Made by a program: the position numbers and the translations under genes | In this document: piece by piece, positions 1-10,420 of the stretch | Layout: the number at the start of each line of letters is the position of its first letter | Position numbering within the stretch: the first letter of the stretch is position 1 | Assembly (NCBI GenBank): GCA_018902385.1 | Contig: JABSSW010000007.1 | Location: 868,001 to 932,000, forward strand | Direction of reading: 5' to 3' | DNA: 64,000 nt | From: Physcia stellaris | Taxonomy: Eukaryota; Ascomycota; Lecanoromycetes; Caliciales; Physciaceae | Notes under the pieces: model-generated | The model's database searches: none | What the model was told of the DNA's origin: nothing | Seen by the model: the letters and a program-made list of their open reading frames with translations, nothing else

Positions 1-73
1 TTCCTCCATCACTGACTTGGAAGACGTCGCATAAAAAGCAGACCAAGCTAGACGATGTTTTCGGAATATCTAG

Positions 74-767
74 GGAAAATCCAATTGCAAGAAGCAGAGC
101 AAAATCGATAAGCTCTTCCCAGTCGTCAAGTCAAAGCCAAGAAGGAAAGTATACTGTACCTGCCGTAGACCTGCATTTGGCTTCATGATCTATTGTGAAG
201 GACCTTGTGGGGAATGGTATCATGGCCGCTGTGTAGGGATTACTGCAAGTGATGCTAAGGAGATGGATAAGTACTTCTGTGAGTGCTACGTTTTCGTCTC
301 GAGCTTCTCCGTTGCTGATGATCTGGCTAGGCAAGAGTTGTACTGCGCCACCAGCAGCTGCGCTAGACGATGCTGTTGCTGAGAAGGATGCGCCTCGCAA
401 CACGGTCGAACCGATGACTGCGGTGGACCATGTTGTGGAACAGGCTCCCAAATCTGCCTCTCCTGACGTCCAGGTTGAGCCGACTACTGCCCACGTCGAA
501 GATTTGGAATCTACCTCCTCTGTCACCCCAGCTCCTACTCTTCAGCATGTCACTACTGCACGGCTCAAATACTTTTCGCCGAGCTCGAACACCCGAGTGA
601 CAATAGAGAGACCCGCTGCTGTTCAGGAACCAAAGCTATTGACTACCCATGCCCCATCGAGCAATGCAGAGGATTCATTTGCTCAGGCACTTCATAGCTT
701 CACAGCCCTTCGTGGTGGAGCCATTCGATTCGACTTCGGTTCTTGCAAGGATATCTTCGAAGACTGA
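74..767 (+). CDS. PHD-finger protein, Spp1-like (5' end outside window)
   Basis: Two exons are visible, 74-278 and 331-767, joined over a 52-nt intron (donor GTGAGT at 279, acceptor CTAG at 329-330). An acceptor-like CTAG at 70-73 opens the first exon, so earlier exons lie left of the window. A basic stretch leads into a Cys4-His-Cys3 PHD finger: YCTC, then CEGPC, then WYHGRC, and FCKSC formed exactly across the splice junction, which supports the intron. The finger resembles those of Spp1-type subunits of the Set1/COMPASS H3K4 methyltransferase complex, where it reads methylated H3K4. The remaining roughly 145 residues are low-complexity Ala/Thr/Pro/Val-rich and unlike the Cys-rich C-terminus of Spp1, so the family call is inferred from the finger alone. 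A coding-like stretch at 800-900 might be a further exon, but no good splice pair was found. Confidence 0.6.
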
Positions 768-1459
768 ACGTTGACCAAAGGTATTCCAGCATGACAGATC
801 AACATCGGGACCGATATTTGCGCCGAGTTAATGAAAAGGAGAACCAGAGCAGACTTAAAGACTCAAGAGGTCTGCAAAAAAGTTGAAGAACACGATGCGA
901 GTGTGGCGCGATGGTATGCTATTCGCAGCGCCAGCTTCGCTAGGTGGACACTGGGAAAGTTGTTACTGTACCTCTGCTGTTCGACAGGGTTTTCGACTGT
1001 TTTCGCACCTATGATGTTACTAGCTTCATCGTTAATTAATCATCCACCGTAGCAAACTAAAAAGTCGATTTTGTCCGTCTTAACGTCCTCTAATCGACAA
1101 GCTCGCCTCTGATAGGCCTGAGTGCCTAGACTCTTGACTCCACCGTCCGGTATGCATGAATAAAATCGTCCTTCACCGGTCTTCCCGATTCTGTAAACAA
1201 AAAGACAAGGAAAGCAAAGTGAGAACCCAGGTTATCAATTTGTTTTGTTCCGCACCCGCGAAACTATTTCCATGTGTCTGCACTCAATCTTTGCGGAGGC
1301 AAGTGATCCTTGCACAGAAGACACACATCCTACGCAATCTTCGAAGCAGGGAACACAGGGTAATAACATCTGTTCGCCAATCCCACCGCAAGTGCAATAC
1401 CTTTTTTGTGTCCAGCCTTCGAGAAGACTCTACCTTGGATCACGGCTTCTACCTATCAC
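768..1459. other. Intergenic, no clear gene
   Basis: Short open stretches at 831-1052 and 1156-1479 on the plus strand have no recognisable domain. The first begins with a charged, coding-like segment of about 30 codons that could belong to the PHD-finger gene. Nothing else is seen here. Confidence 0.4.
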
Positions 1460-2251
1460 TCATAGCCCTCGTCTGCTAATAATTTGTGCCGTTGTGTTTG
1501 TCGTTTTCGTTGATGCTGTCGTTGATGCCGATTCTTTCTCCCAAGCTTCGCTAGAACGAACACTGGATCCAGCGGCGAAATTCGAATAGGTAGGCGGAGG
1601 AAATTCATGCTCAGCATCCGAGTGCTCATCTCCTGGCGGCTCTGAAAAGCTCGAGATAGTATCTAGCCCCTCATGATCGCTATGATGGCCCATGTCCTGA
1701 CCTTGACGGGTATGAAGCAGACTCTCCGTATCACTGGGACGAGAATTATCAAAATGAGCCCCGTCGTCAGCGTGCAACTCTGTTTCAGAGCCTTCCTCGG
1801 TCAATGGCCCAACCTTTGGCTTAGGCTTCTTCATCGATTTGGGGCTTTTACCCGTTTCCTTCACCTTCCCCGACTCCGGTGTCTTAGAAGGCTTTGCTTT
1901 CTTCTTCTTGGTGCCTCCAAGCGGCTGATCGCCCATTACCCATTCCAAAACTTTATGACCAGCTCCGTCTTTGCTTTTCCCACCTTTGCTGTCTCTAGTT
2001 TTCTTCTCCTTCTGTGCATCTGGACCTTTGACATTGAGCGGCTGCTCTCCGATGATCCATTCCCAAGCCTTTGCTATAGGATCAGGAGCGGGGCTTCTAG
2101 TAAGTGCTCGGTCACGCCTGGTTCCCGATATCCGGCGTCGTTGGGCTTTCTTGGCTTGTGAGGTGGATGCTGGAGCTAACGGCATGTCGCCCAAGACCCA
2201 TTTCCAAATCCCACGCGCAGTATCAGAAAAGCCAGGTCCCATTGTCTTCAT
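1460..2251 (-). CDS. Hypothetical protein with three W-G-[DE]-PL repeats
   Basis: A 263-residue unspliced reading frame. It holds three copies of a short motif, WKWVLGDMPL near residue 17, WEWIIGEQPL near residue 63 and LEWVMGDQPL near residue 102, about 40-45 residues apart. Lys/Arg/Ser-rich, probably disordered linkers separate them. The C-terminal half is acidic and Ser/Asp/Glu-rich, with PPPTYSNF near residue 218. No signal peptide or membrane segment is visible. The frame stays open without an ATG for a further 35 or so codons upstream, so a first exon may be missing and the ATG at 2251 is only the first available start. I do not recognise the family. The repeated aromatic motif suggests a short linear binding motif used three times, which is inference. 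Confidence 0.6.
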   Translation of the reverse strand: MKTMGPGFSDTARGIWKWVLGDMPLAPASTSQAKKAQRRRISGTRRDRALTRSPAPDPIAKAWEWIIGEQPLNVKGPDAQKEKKTRDSKGGKSKDGAGHKVLEWVMGDQPLGGTKKKKAKPSKTPESGKVKETGKSPKSMKKPKPKVGPLTEEGSETELHADDGAHFDNSRPSDTESLLHTRQGQDMGHHSDHEGLDTISSFSEPPGDEHSDAEHEFPPPTYSNFAAGSSVRSSEAWEKESASTTASTKTTNTTAQIISRRGL

Positions 2252-2932
2252 TATTCCCTTTTCCTCTTTGGGCTCCGTATTAGGCTTCGTCGAAGTGATG
2301 AGTGGGGGAGAAGCTCGAATTTGGAGGTCCTTAAGTGAAAGTATGCTTGACCAGGATTAATTCAGCACTGAAGTGATGTAAGCTGTCCACTGTTTTCTGA
2401 GTATCTGGAAACTGCTCTACGGGTCTTCATGAGGATTTGCGGACAGAAAACATTGTTTAAGCTTCCGCATGCGAGCTGCGTCACGAGAGCCTCCTCCTAT
2501 GGATAGAGTTGAGTCATGATGGTTGTAAGTGTAGTTAGTCGACTGCAGATGTCATAACTAGCAGCTTGTTATGACAGAATTCGATAAGCATTGGTTTTGG
2601 CGATCTTGCTCTTCCCTCAAAATACTTACACATCCAGTCATTGTTGGGCAGCCAACCACGGAAACAGACCCCAACTCACGAAACGCCAGGCTGTAGCCAC
2701 CGGCGAGCTACAAAACGGTACTCATATTATGTTGACTCAGGATAGTCTCCCATCAAATTGACATGCGCTGACCGACAATTGTTGAAATCTGGAGAATATT
2801 TCCATCGTTGACCATGATCAACTTCATCAATCAACCTCGAAGCGGCCGGCTATTGAAACGCAGTAGCCCCTCTCTATGATAGTATAACGTCTGTTAATTC
2901 CGTCATTGTTTGATGTTTCAGTGTTCCGAGCT
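2252..2932. other. Intergenic between two minus-strand genes
   Basis: The first 110 bases stay open in frame with the gene to the left and may hold its first exon. The rest shows no coding frame, RNA gene or repeat that I can support. Confidence 0.4.
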
Positions 2933-3619
2933 TTAATGCTTTCGAGAATCCTTTTTCAGTCGCTCTTCCTGCACAATTGCATCAAAGCGAAGTAGAGCCG
3001 GGAACCCCTCAACGGAATCACTCAAGACCCACTTCCACCACAACTGACTGAACATAGGTACTGTGTGTTTTTCCAAACGCCTCTTCGCTAGATAGAGTAC
3101 TTCGCTGAAGTGCACTACCAGCATGAGGTAGAAGAGGAAAGGCTGTATGGTGTAGCAGAACTTGGCAAACCCAGGCACGTGCCTGAAGAAGATCCAGTGA
3201 TAGAGAGATCCGGGGACAAAGTTCGAGCGTGTCGAGAAAGTAATGATTGTCCAAAGGCACATGGCGAAATTGAGCACCATAGTGCCTTTTGGAGATGCAT
3301 ATCTCTTGACCGTTATGTTTGAGCAGCCTGTACCCTTACATGCTTCTCCATCCATCTCCGCAAGACGTGCTCTGGCCTCAGCCCAAGATTGCAGCGGTGG
3401 GTCCAAGGTCACGGCGTAGGAATTCGATGAGGAGGGAGGTAAGGATGTCGAGATGGTCATTGTCTTGAGAGTGATGTATGTCAACTGGGCTTGGCGGGCA
3501 GCGAAAGAGGAAAGGCCATGGTAGTGACGAAGGTAGCGTATCAAGCTATCCGAGTGGTCTGCATTCATGTGAGCTATAATGCGAGCCGGAGCGGCGACAT
3601 CTTTGTCAGTAGATGACAT
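2933..3619 (-). CDS. DUF2470-domain membrane protein
   Basis: A 228-residue unspliced frame. Residues 10-100 match the DUF2470 (HugZ C-terminal-like) fold: the opening IIAHMNADHSDSLIRYLRHY is the family hallmark, followed by a central beta segment and a helix ending in EARARLAEMDG. The second half has hydrophobic segments around residues 118-132 and 157-175 (FLFYLMLVVHF), so the protein is likely membrane-bound. In bacteria and plants this domain occurs in haem-utilisation and related flavin split-barrel proteins. In fungi the architecture DUF2470 plus membrane helices is widespread but of unknown function. The start is the only ATG close upstream of the domain, and the next gene-like feature lies beyond 3759. 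Confidence 0.8.
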   Translation of the reverse strand: MSSTDKDVAAPARIIAHMNADHSDSLIRYLRHYHGLSSFAARQAQLTYITLKTMTISTSLPPSSSNSYAVTLDPPLQSWAEARARLAEMDGEACKGTGCSNITVKRYASPKGTMVLNFAMCLWTIITFSTRSNFVPGSLYHWIFFRHVPGFAKFCYTIQPFLFYLMLVVHFSEVLYLAKRRLEKHTVPMFSQLWWKWVLSDSVEGFPALLRFDAIVQEERLKKDSRKH

Positions 3620-3758
3620 TGCAAATTGGCTTAGGTCACATGTCGTCTCGAGTTATATAGCTCGAAGGAAGAAGAATGCTATGGGTGATTCGTGCAGAGG
3701 TAGACTTGTCGTCACGGTAGGCGGTGGCTACAACTGTTGGGTTGAAATGACCGTGGCA

Positions 3759-4097
3759 TCACGTGATAGTTAAAGACCCTGATTTGTTCTCCATTCGGCA
3801 AGCGGGCCGAGGCACAAGAGGTGAAACATGATCAGACTCTTCCTCCAGCGCATCTTCGTGCGCTTGTTCGAGCGCACTCGGCATCCCCAATGAAGCAATC
3901 GTCCTCCGATCGCATGACTTCTTTGACCAACCTGCGATGGCTCTGTCAAACACGCACCAGGCCAGCACGAGGCTCTCGCTGCACTGAGTGAACTCTATGG
4001 GCAGCTTGAAATCTTCCCGAGGGCTAAAAGGCATGTCATCATCTTGTTTCCGTTCAATCGCCCCCTGAAATGATTTTGATAGTTCAAGCTCTCTCAC
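3759..4097 (-). CDS. Weak hypothetical ORF
   Basis: A 112-codon open frame with mixed composition and no recognised domain. It lies divergently upstream of nothing obvious and could be a chance frame in the gap between the DUF2470 gene and the secreted-protein gene. It is listed only because the gap from 3620 to 4709 holds no better candidate. Confidence 0.2.
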   Translation of the reverse strand: MRELELSKSFQGAIERKQDDDMPFSPREDFKLPIEFTQCSESLVLAWCVFDRAIAGWSKKSCDRRTIASLGMPSALEQAHEDALEEESDHVSPLVPRPACRMENKSGSLTIT

Positions 4098-4484
4098 TCT
4101 TTGCTATCTTGTACTTCGAACACCCCAGATTTGCCCGGGCAGAGCCTCATCGTTAATCCTTGCTTGGTTTCGTTTCGATGTATCTTGGAACAATGCTTGT
4201 TCGAGATGGCTTCACGGGACATTTTTCATTATTGCGCCTACGTCGGGTATTTGCTTGGCCCTTCGTGTTCCTGGCATGAGCATCTAGCAAGCCCAGTAAT
4301 TGACCGTTGTCTGCATCTCTCTGACCGACTAAAACGACGTAAATCAGTGCGTCACGGCGGAATCGGACAGCGGACGGGTAAATAGTATAAGCGGGAGGCG
4401 CTCGTCAGATGCGATGGGTGCTCCATTCGAAGTCATTGGGTGGTTAGTGGAGAATGCTGACGACTGCACCTTCCTTGCGTCTGG

Positions 4485-4493
4485 TATATAAAA
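4485..4493 (+). promoter_or_regulatory. TATA box of secreted-protein gene
   Basis: A canonical TATATAAAA lies about 220 bases upstream of the chosen start codon at 4710. This fits a fungal promoter with a 5' leader of about 190 bases. Confidence 0.5.
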
Positions 4494-4709
4494 CCGAATG
4501 CAGCCTCTGCCGATGGATCCTATCAACATTTCTCCGTTCTGTTGACCTCCCTTCTCGGTTATTAGGTTTGTGGCGTGCAGTATCTTCAACAGGTCGCTCA
4601 ACAACTACTCGTTGATCACACATCCAACCCTTCTCGGATATTTAAGCTGAAGCTTGAGTCCAAGGCAGTTTCTTTTCCTTTCCCCATATCCTGCAGTCGA
4701 AGTTCGAAG

Positions 4710-5762
4710 ATGAAGTCCTCAGTTGCTTTCATCGCCTTGCTTTGCGCTCCCGAGGTTTTCGCTGTTGCCCTCCCTCACATGCCAAAGCTCAACTCGAGAT
4801 GGTACCACAAGGAGGAATTAGGTACTAATGATATCGCACATGCCAAGCGGGGAAGGACGCACGACAACAATGAGCTCAAACCGCGAGCAGCCGGTCCGTT
4901 CGAGGTCGTCCGCCCATCATCCTCACCAGCAACGACAACACTACCGGGAACAGGAATCTCTGGGCCCTCAACCACACCCGAGGCAGCTGCCGCCGCTTCA
5001 ACCTCCCCACTGGGTATGCTGCCCCTACCAGCAGCGACCATTCACAACCCCTTTGTTGGCAACCATCCCTTCATTGGCCACGGCCCCGTAGTCCGGTATC
5101 CAACCGCAACTCCATCAGCATCGGACTACGGCCAGAACTTCACCCTTACCTACCTCGCCACAGGCACCGCACCACCCATCGCCAACGCTACAGCCACCAT
5201 CTACATACCTCCAATCATCTATCCAATCAGCAATAACACGGCAAACGTGACCACTTGCGACGAAGTCCCCGAATTGATCGACGCCAACGGGAACTTCCTG
5301 CCTGGCGATCTGCAACCGAAATATAACGGGTCCTCGCACTGCGTCTCCTCGATCGTAAATACCACATACACAGTCGCTGGGCCAGAAGCCGAAAGGATTG
5401 TTGTCGAAGGGCATATAGTGGGAGAAAACGAGATCGTAGAAGTGGAAGTCACGCCGCTGCCCATGAACATTAGTTCCTGGAATAACACGGCAGACGGCAA
5501 CTACGGGACCTACTACGGCGCCAATCCCACCGGCTATGTTTATCCTTCCGGATCAACATCCTTGCCATATTCGACAGAAAGCATTCCAATTTATGTGGGT
5601 TCAGGCATCAGCTCGTCTTTTTCAGCTCCTACTTCTACTTCCATATCAGTACCCCACCAAAGAGTGCCCACATCAAGTACGCCGGGGTTCACAGGGCCGA
5701 AGGTGCGTCGTGCTGCCGTTAGCCCTGAATCGGGCGAGTTGACTGACTTGGATGTCGAGTGA
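4710..5762 (+). CDS. Secreted Ser/Thr/Pro-rich, N-glycosylated protein
   Basis: A 350-residue unspliced frame. I chose the ATG at 4710 over the upstream in-frame ATG at 4575 because it starts a good signal peptide (MKSSVAFIALLCAPEVFAVA), while the upstream extension looks like leader. The mature protein is rich in Ser, Thr, Pro, Ala and Tyr, carries many N-x-[ST] sequons in residues 150-280 and has only a few cysteines. No catalytic motif is visible, and there is no hydrophobic C-terminal tail of the GPI-anchor type. It is most likely an extracellular or cell-wall protein of unknown role. A dibasic KR near residue 47 could be a Kex2-type processing site. Confidence 0.7.
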   Translation: MKSSVAFIALLCAPEVFAVALPHMPKLNSRWYHKEELGTNDIAHAKRGRTHDNNELKPRAAGPFEVVRPSSSPATTTLPGTGISGPSTTPEAAAAASTSPLGMLPLPAATIHNPFVGNHPFIGHGPVVRYPTATPSASDYGQNFTLTYLATGTAPPIANATATIYIPPIIYPISNNTANVTTCDEVPELIDANGNFLPGDLQPKYNGSSHCVSSIVNTTYTVAGPEAERIVVEGHIVGENEIVEVEVTPLPMNISSWNNTADGNYGTYYGANPTGYVYPSGSTSLPYSTESIPIYVGSGISSSFSAPTSTSISVPHQRVPTSSTPGFTGPKVRRAAVSPESGELTDLDVE

Positions 5763-6276
5763 TCAGCCCACGAAAACGGGAGGGCCGAGAAGGTGTGGTA
5801 GGTTCTATTGCGTGGATTGAAGAGACAGTCGGTAGTGTACAGAGTACTGAGCATCAGCTAGTGGAAGAAAGTGATATTCCATGCAGAGGACCGCAGAGAG
5901 GGTGGCGAGTTACGAAATCGTAGGGTATGGGAAAGTATTGATAGACTGTGGGAATCACGGTTGATTAGATACGAGGCAAATGATGTGGAGTCTAAGGCAG
6001 TGGATCTCGGAACTCCAGATTTTGGATGTATACCCAGACAGTACATGTCACTCATTTATGAACTATGGAAGATATCTGCAGCCCTGACGTCGTTTGTTTG
6101 TGCTTCGCAATTGATGCTATTCCGCCCGACTTATTCCCGTTCTCTTGCCCAGTGTTTCAAGTCCCGCCTCAAGTGTCCAGATGGGAGAAAGCGAGGAAAC
6201 CTAACTCTGAGACACAAGACAATTAGCGCACATCCTTTGTGAGCAGTGTTCGGTGACATAGTGAGATGTGTTGTAG
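5763..6276. other. Intergenic, no gene seen
   Basis: This stretch lies between convergent genes. Short frames on both strands lack splice support or domains. It probably contains the 3' ends of the secreted-protein and micro-gene transcripts. Confidence 0.4.
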
Positions 6277-6749
6277 TCAGACATCCAAGGAAGATTGCCG
6301 CTCATGAAGCCGTCGACTTAATAGGTAGTGCGGGGCGTCGCGTGAAAACTGCGAATGTGGTATGTATTTCATCATAGAAGGTGTGTGTGAAGAAGGTAGA
6401 AGTGAGAGGGGACAGCTTACCAGTGAAGGTGATTCCGGAGAGACAGGCTCACTTTGAGGGGTGGCTTCCTCTCCAGCGTCTGTTGCCCTTAGGACCTCGG
6501 GGACTGTAAGGACCTAGGAGGAGAACAGTGTCAGCGACTCTGACGGAAGGAGGGTGAGAGCAGAGCATGATCAGAGGATGTAGTGTCAGACAAGGTATAC
6601 TGGCAAGTAGCAGACGCCCGGCGAAGGGCGTCCGGGGGTGAAAGTCTCTTCAAGGTCGACTCAGCTGGGAAAAGAAGACTTTTGTATTGTTGTCATCTTT
6701 CGAATGCAGTCATGAACGGAACGGGAGGATGGTGACATACCTGTAGCAT
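6277..6749 (-). CDS. Three-exon micro-gene, 57 residues
   Basis: Exons at 6741-6749 (ATG plus two codons), 6421-6513 (31 codons) and 6277-6348 (23 codons plus stop) join in frame at phase 0 twice. Introns are 6514-6740 (donor GTATGT, branch-like CTGAC, acceptor CCTAG) and 6349-6420 (donor GTAAGC, acceptor CGCAG). The product starts MLQVLTVPEV, has an acidic Glu/Ser/Pro-rich middle and ends in a basic, amphipathic stretch (APHYLLSRRLHERQ). No signal peptide or membrane helix is visible. It lies divergently from ptaB with about 890 bases between the starts. I do not recognise the family. The evidence is coding texture plus matching splice sites, so the model is inferred. The tiny first exon is its weakest part. 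Confidence 0.5.
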
Positions 6750-7637
6750 ATCAAAGAGCGGTAGGAGAAATAAGATGCATGCAAGTGGATATTGATGCTG
6801 CTGAGAGAGGGAATTTTTAATAATGGAAGTTGGGTGACTCGAATAATTTCGCTGTCAGATTTAGTGTGGAGCTTATGTCAGCGCCAAGATCCCATTCGGC
6901 CAATGGCCAGTGTCTGGGGAAGAGCAGCGTGGCAGGGAACCTCCAGGATACTTTAGGTCAGCGACTCCATTTGCACAAGACGTCGCAATCATCTCGTGTG
7001 CCTTTGCTCGTTCCAACCGTACTATATGTATCATTAGTGATCAACTTCCTCGACCTTCTCAGCCCACGCGATTAATTCAGCTCGGACAGACATTTCTCCA
7101 TCGTCACACTCCATCGGACATTCTTTCCGAAATCCCCGGCCAAGCATCTCGCACGGTCGACACCGCAGACTCTAGACGAGAACCTTGCAGGCCACGACGA
7201 CAGACGACTTCCCCGCCCATAATACCTACACTCTCCTCCTACTCTGCTGACCTGTACTCTTTACCGCCTGCTTTCCGACAATCCACCACCATCGTGGCAA
7301 CCGCACATCCAACGTCACCATTTCGTCTCGTGCGCGACCTCGCAATCTGCACAGTCCGGGAGCTCGGGGAACGGACAGGACATTGAACCGAACAACAGTA
7401 AACATGTGGAGGTCTGGAAGGTGATACTGGGCCCCGAAGGCATCAAGGCTGTCTTGCCGTGGGACCGTTCCTACCCGGCACTGGAGGGGTTCAACCACTT
7501 GGACAAGAGGAGGACCGAACTGGAAACGCTGACCAGCGCCACAGTCTGTATCCATTGCAGGTGCCACGACACTCGTCCGACGGAGGTCCCGAATACCTTG
7601 GCCTGAAGCTAGCGTTTGTACCTGCTGAGTACCAACC
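6750..7637. other. Shared upstream region of micro-gene and ptaB
   Basis: This is the gap between two divergent starts. The part after about 7080 is rich in CT and pyrimidine runs, as usual for a long 5' leader of a fungal regulator. Open frames here have no domain and no splice support. Confidence 0.4.
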
Positions 7638-8566
7638 ATGATGAGCATGGCGCAACCATTCGCGCAACACCCACCGGGCATGGCAATCCATGGCGGTCAC
7701 CCCATGGCACAAGGCCACCCTTCGGCCCAGGGTATACCAGGAGGCCAACAGCCTGGAGTTTCCATGGGCCCACAGATGCACGCCGGAGTTGCCGGACCGG
7801 GAGGGCCACAGGTCAGCCAGGCAGGACCAATGATGGCGGGCATGATGCCAGGTGGCGGACCAGGCGGCGTTTCGGGAGGTCCCAGTGCGCATGCGCAGGC
7901 TCATCTGAATCCGGGCCATCAAGGGCAGATGTTCACACAAAACCCACAGATGCAGCATATGAGTAAGTCATGATTTTTCTTCGGCAGCCTACGGATGTTG
8001 CTGGCAATTGTGCGGCAAAGCTTGTGAGGGGATTGCTACTCATTGGACTGCGAACGCTCTTCAAATGACGTGGGGAAGAGGCTTCGAATCCAGACATCAA
8101 TACTCTGCGTTGTTACTGCCCCTACCTACACAAGGAATTACATATTCAATCGCTTCGAACGATGTCTCCCTATTCTGTCGTCCATTGGCTAACCAATTGT
8201 CAAGTGCAAAACAATCCGCAAGCTGCCTTGGCCCAGCAGCAAGCTCAACACCACATGCAGCAACGATTCTTGCTAGAGCGTCGCGCACAACAGATGCAAA
8301 ATGGTGGCATGCCAAATCAAGCCATGAACCCCCAACAATTCGCAGCAATGCAGCAAGCCAATGGTGCAATGCGTGGTGTCCCTTTACCTGCTCATCTACA
8401 ACATTCTCAACAGGCGCAACAGCAGGCACAACAACAGGCACAACAAGCACAACAAGCACACGCCCAAAGAATACAGCAGCAGCAGCAGCAACAACAAGCG
8501 GTCCAGCAGCAAGTAGCACAGCAAGCTCAGCAAGCCCAGCAACAGCACGCTCAAGCTCAACAACAA

Positions 8567-8602
<36 letters not shown>

Positions 8603-10420
8603 GCGTTAGTGCAGCAGCGGATGGCCATAGAGGCAGCTGCAAGTCAGGCAAGTCAGAACCAACCTCAGCCAGCACCACAAGGTCCTTCGAGAGCACAATC
8701 GCAGGCGCCCGGGGGACAAGACTCCCAACATACCCCTCAACAACAAGCTCAGATGCAGCAACAGCAGAATCAGCAGCAGCAACAGCAGCAACCGCAACCG
8801 CAATCCTCGAATCTAACCGCGCAACAACAGGCTCAACAACAACAAGCCCAGCAGCAACAAGCCCAGCAGCAACAACAACACAATCAGCAGCAACAGCAAG
8901 CTCAGCAGCAGCAGCAAATGCAGCAAGCTCAAGCTCATGCTCAAGTACAGGCCGCTCAAGCACAAGCACAAGCTCAAATGATGCAACCGAGAATGCAAAA
9001 CATGCAGCGCGGGAATTTCCTCATGAAACTACTGAATTTCGCAGACTATCTGGTCAAACCTTCGGTAAGCAAAGCGAATATACATGGCCACTAGAGGATT
9101 GTCCTGACTTTTCGTGTAGTTACGACAGGATGAGAACGAGCATAAGTATTGGCAAAGTTTCGTAGATCGATTTTTCTCACAGACAGGTGTTCTCCGTACA
9201 CAGCTATGGTCAATGCGAGACCAGACGGAAAAGAAATATGAAATCTCGAATCCATGCTTGGCAAAGTTCTACTGGACGCATTTCAACAGCGGATTTCAAA
9301 AAATACAAATGTCCTTGGAAATAGTGACTGAGCGAGATTTACAAAATGGAGCCCATTTCATCGATTGCCAGAAATGTACCTACTATTACTGGATGACTGA
9401 TAGCCATGTAGTACGTTTCGAATTCCTGTTCTCTGACCGTAGCTAATCGTGTACAGATTATCAAGAATGGTACTCTGTCGGCACAATTTGATCCTCTCGG
9501 CAAAATAGACATGTTGGACATGTATCCGACTGACCACAATGAGCTTATACCTAGAATGCAGCTCATACACTCCGTCCATAACTCTCCCGATGTCAAAAAT
9601 TCGCCCAATGCAAGTAAAAGCGGCAACAAGAAAGGAGCCCTGCAGCGGCAGAAGCAATTACAAGTTCGGGATCAACCACCTCAAGCCCCAGTCCCGGAAT
9701 CAATGGTGGAACCCGAGTATGGCACAACCAAAGCCATATTGGGATTTCTTGAGGTATTTCGTGCTGCTTGCTTCTCTAGACCTAACACTAACCTCCCAAA
9801 AGATGGCAGAAACGATGTCCGCCCTCGGTCCCTTGTGCCAATTTGCCCAACAGAACCCCAACCACTCCGCCTCCGAATCCCTCCACGTCCTCAATGCTCG
9901 TCTCGCAGCTCAATCGCAGCAACAGCAATTCGCACATGCCCACCCGCAACACCCAAACCACCCTCTCGCGCTCAATCAACAGATCCCGGGTCAATTCATC
10001 TCCCCCGGTAATCCACCCCACCTCGCCCTTCCAATGTCGAACCAAAACTCAAACTCCGTTTCCGCCTCCCCACACACCCTCAACAACATGTCTCCAGCCC
10101 TCCAAAACCAAATGCTGCAGCAAAACCACCACCTCACCGGCACCCCGCAGCAGACGCACCAGAGCCTCGGCCCCGCTCCGACGAGCGTGGGTATGGTGGC
10201 CACCCAAAGTCAGCAAGGAACCAACACCTCTGGCGGCGGCAGCCAGGGCACGAGTGCGAACGCGAGTCCCAACGTCACGAATAAGAGAAGGAGAGCGAGC
10301 GCGGTGAAGGTCGAAGGGGATGATATTGGTCCCGAGGTGAATGGGACGGGGCCCGCGGGCGCGAATAAGGTGAAGGCGAGCCCGAGGAATAATATCAAGA
10401 GGCAGAAGGGGAATGGATAG
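7638..10420 (+). CDS. ptaB: LIM-domain-binding co-regulator, PtaB/Mfg1 type
   Basis: Exons 7638-7962, 8205-9064, 9120-9410, 9457-9753 and 9803-10420 join to 796 codons. All introns have GT..AG ends, and branch-like GCTAAC or CTGAC boxes are visible in most. Residues 1-110 are Gly/Met/Pro-rich. Residues 125-365 are extremely Gln-rich. The LIM-binding domain runs from about 368 (GNFLMKLLNFADYL) across exons 2-4, with WQSFVDRFFS, WSMRDQTEKKYEI and the exon 3/4 junction DSHV/IIKNG. A Gln/Asn/Ser-rich tail ends in basic KRRRASAVK and NIKRQKG segments, likely nuclear signals. In Aspergillus PtaB and yeast Mfg1 the protein partners SomA/Flo8-type factors to drive adhesion, biofilm and filament genes. 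The start is the first ATG of the open frame. Symbol use rests on domain and architecture, not on a search. Confidence 0.85.
8401..8980 (+). repeat. CAG/CAA tract coding poly-glutamine
   Basis: This is a near-continuous run of CAA, CAG, GCA and GCT codons inside exon 2 of ptaB. It includes a pure CAG block around 8571-8600 of about ten units. It encodes the Gln/Ala-rich transactivation-like segment and is a likely site of length variation between strains. Confidence 0.85.

Noticed and set aside
8097-8969. Long minus-strand frame (290 codons, Ala/Val/Leu-rich) opposite ptaB exon 2
   Set aside because: It is the complement of the CAG/CAA tract. The composition is exactly what reversed poly-Gln codons give, and there is no domain.
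8008-9165. Plus-strand 385-codon Ser/Thr/Ala-rich frame overlapping ptaB
   Set aside because: It is a frame-shifted shadow of the same repeat, and it conflicts with the well-supported LIM-binding frame.
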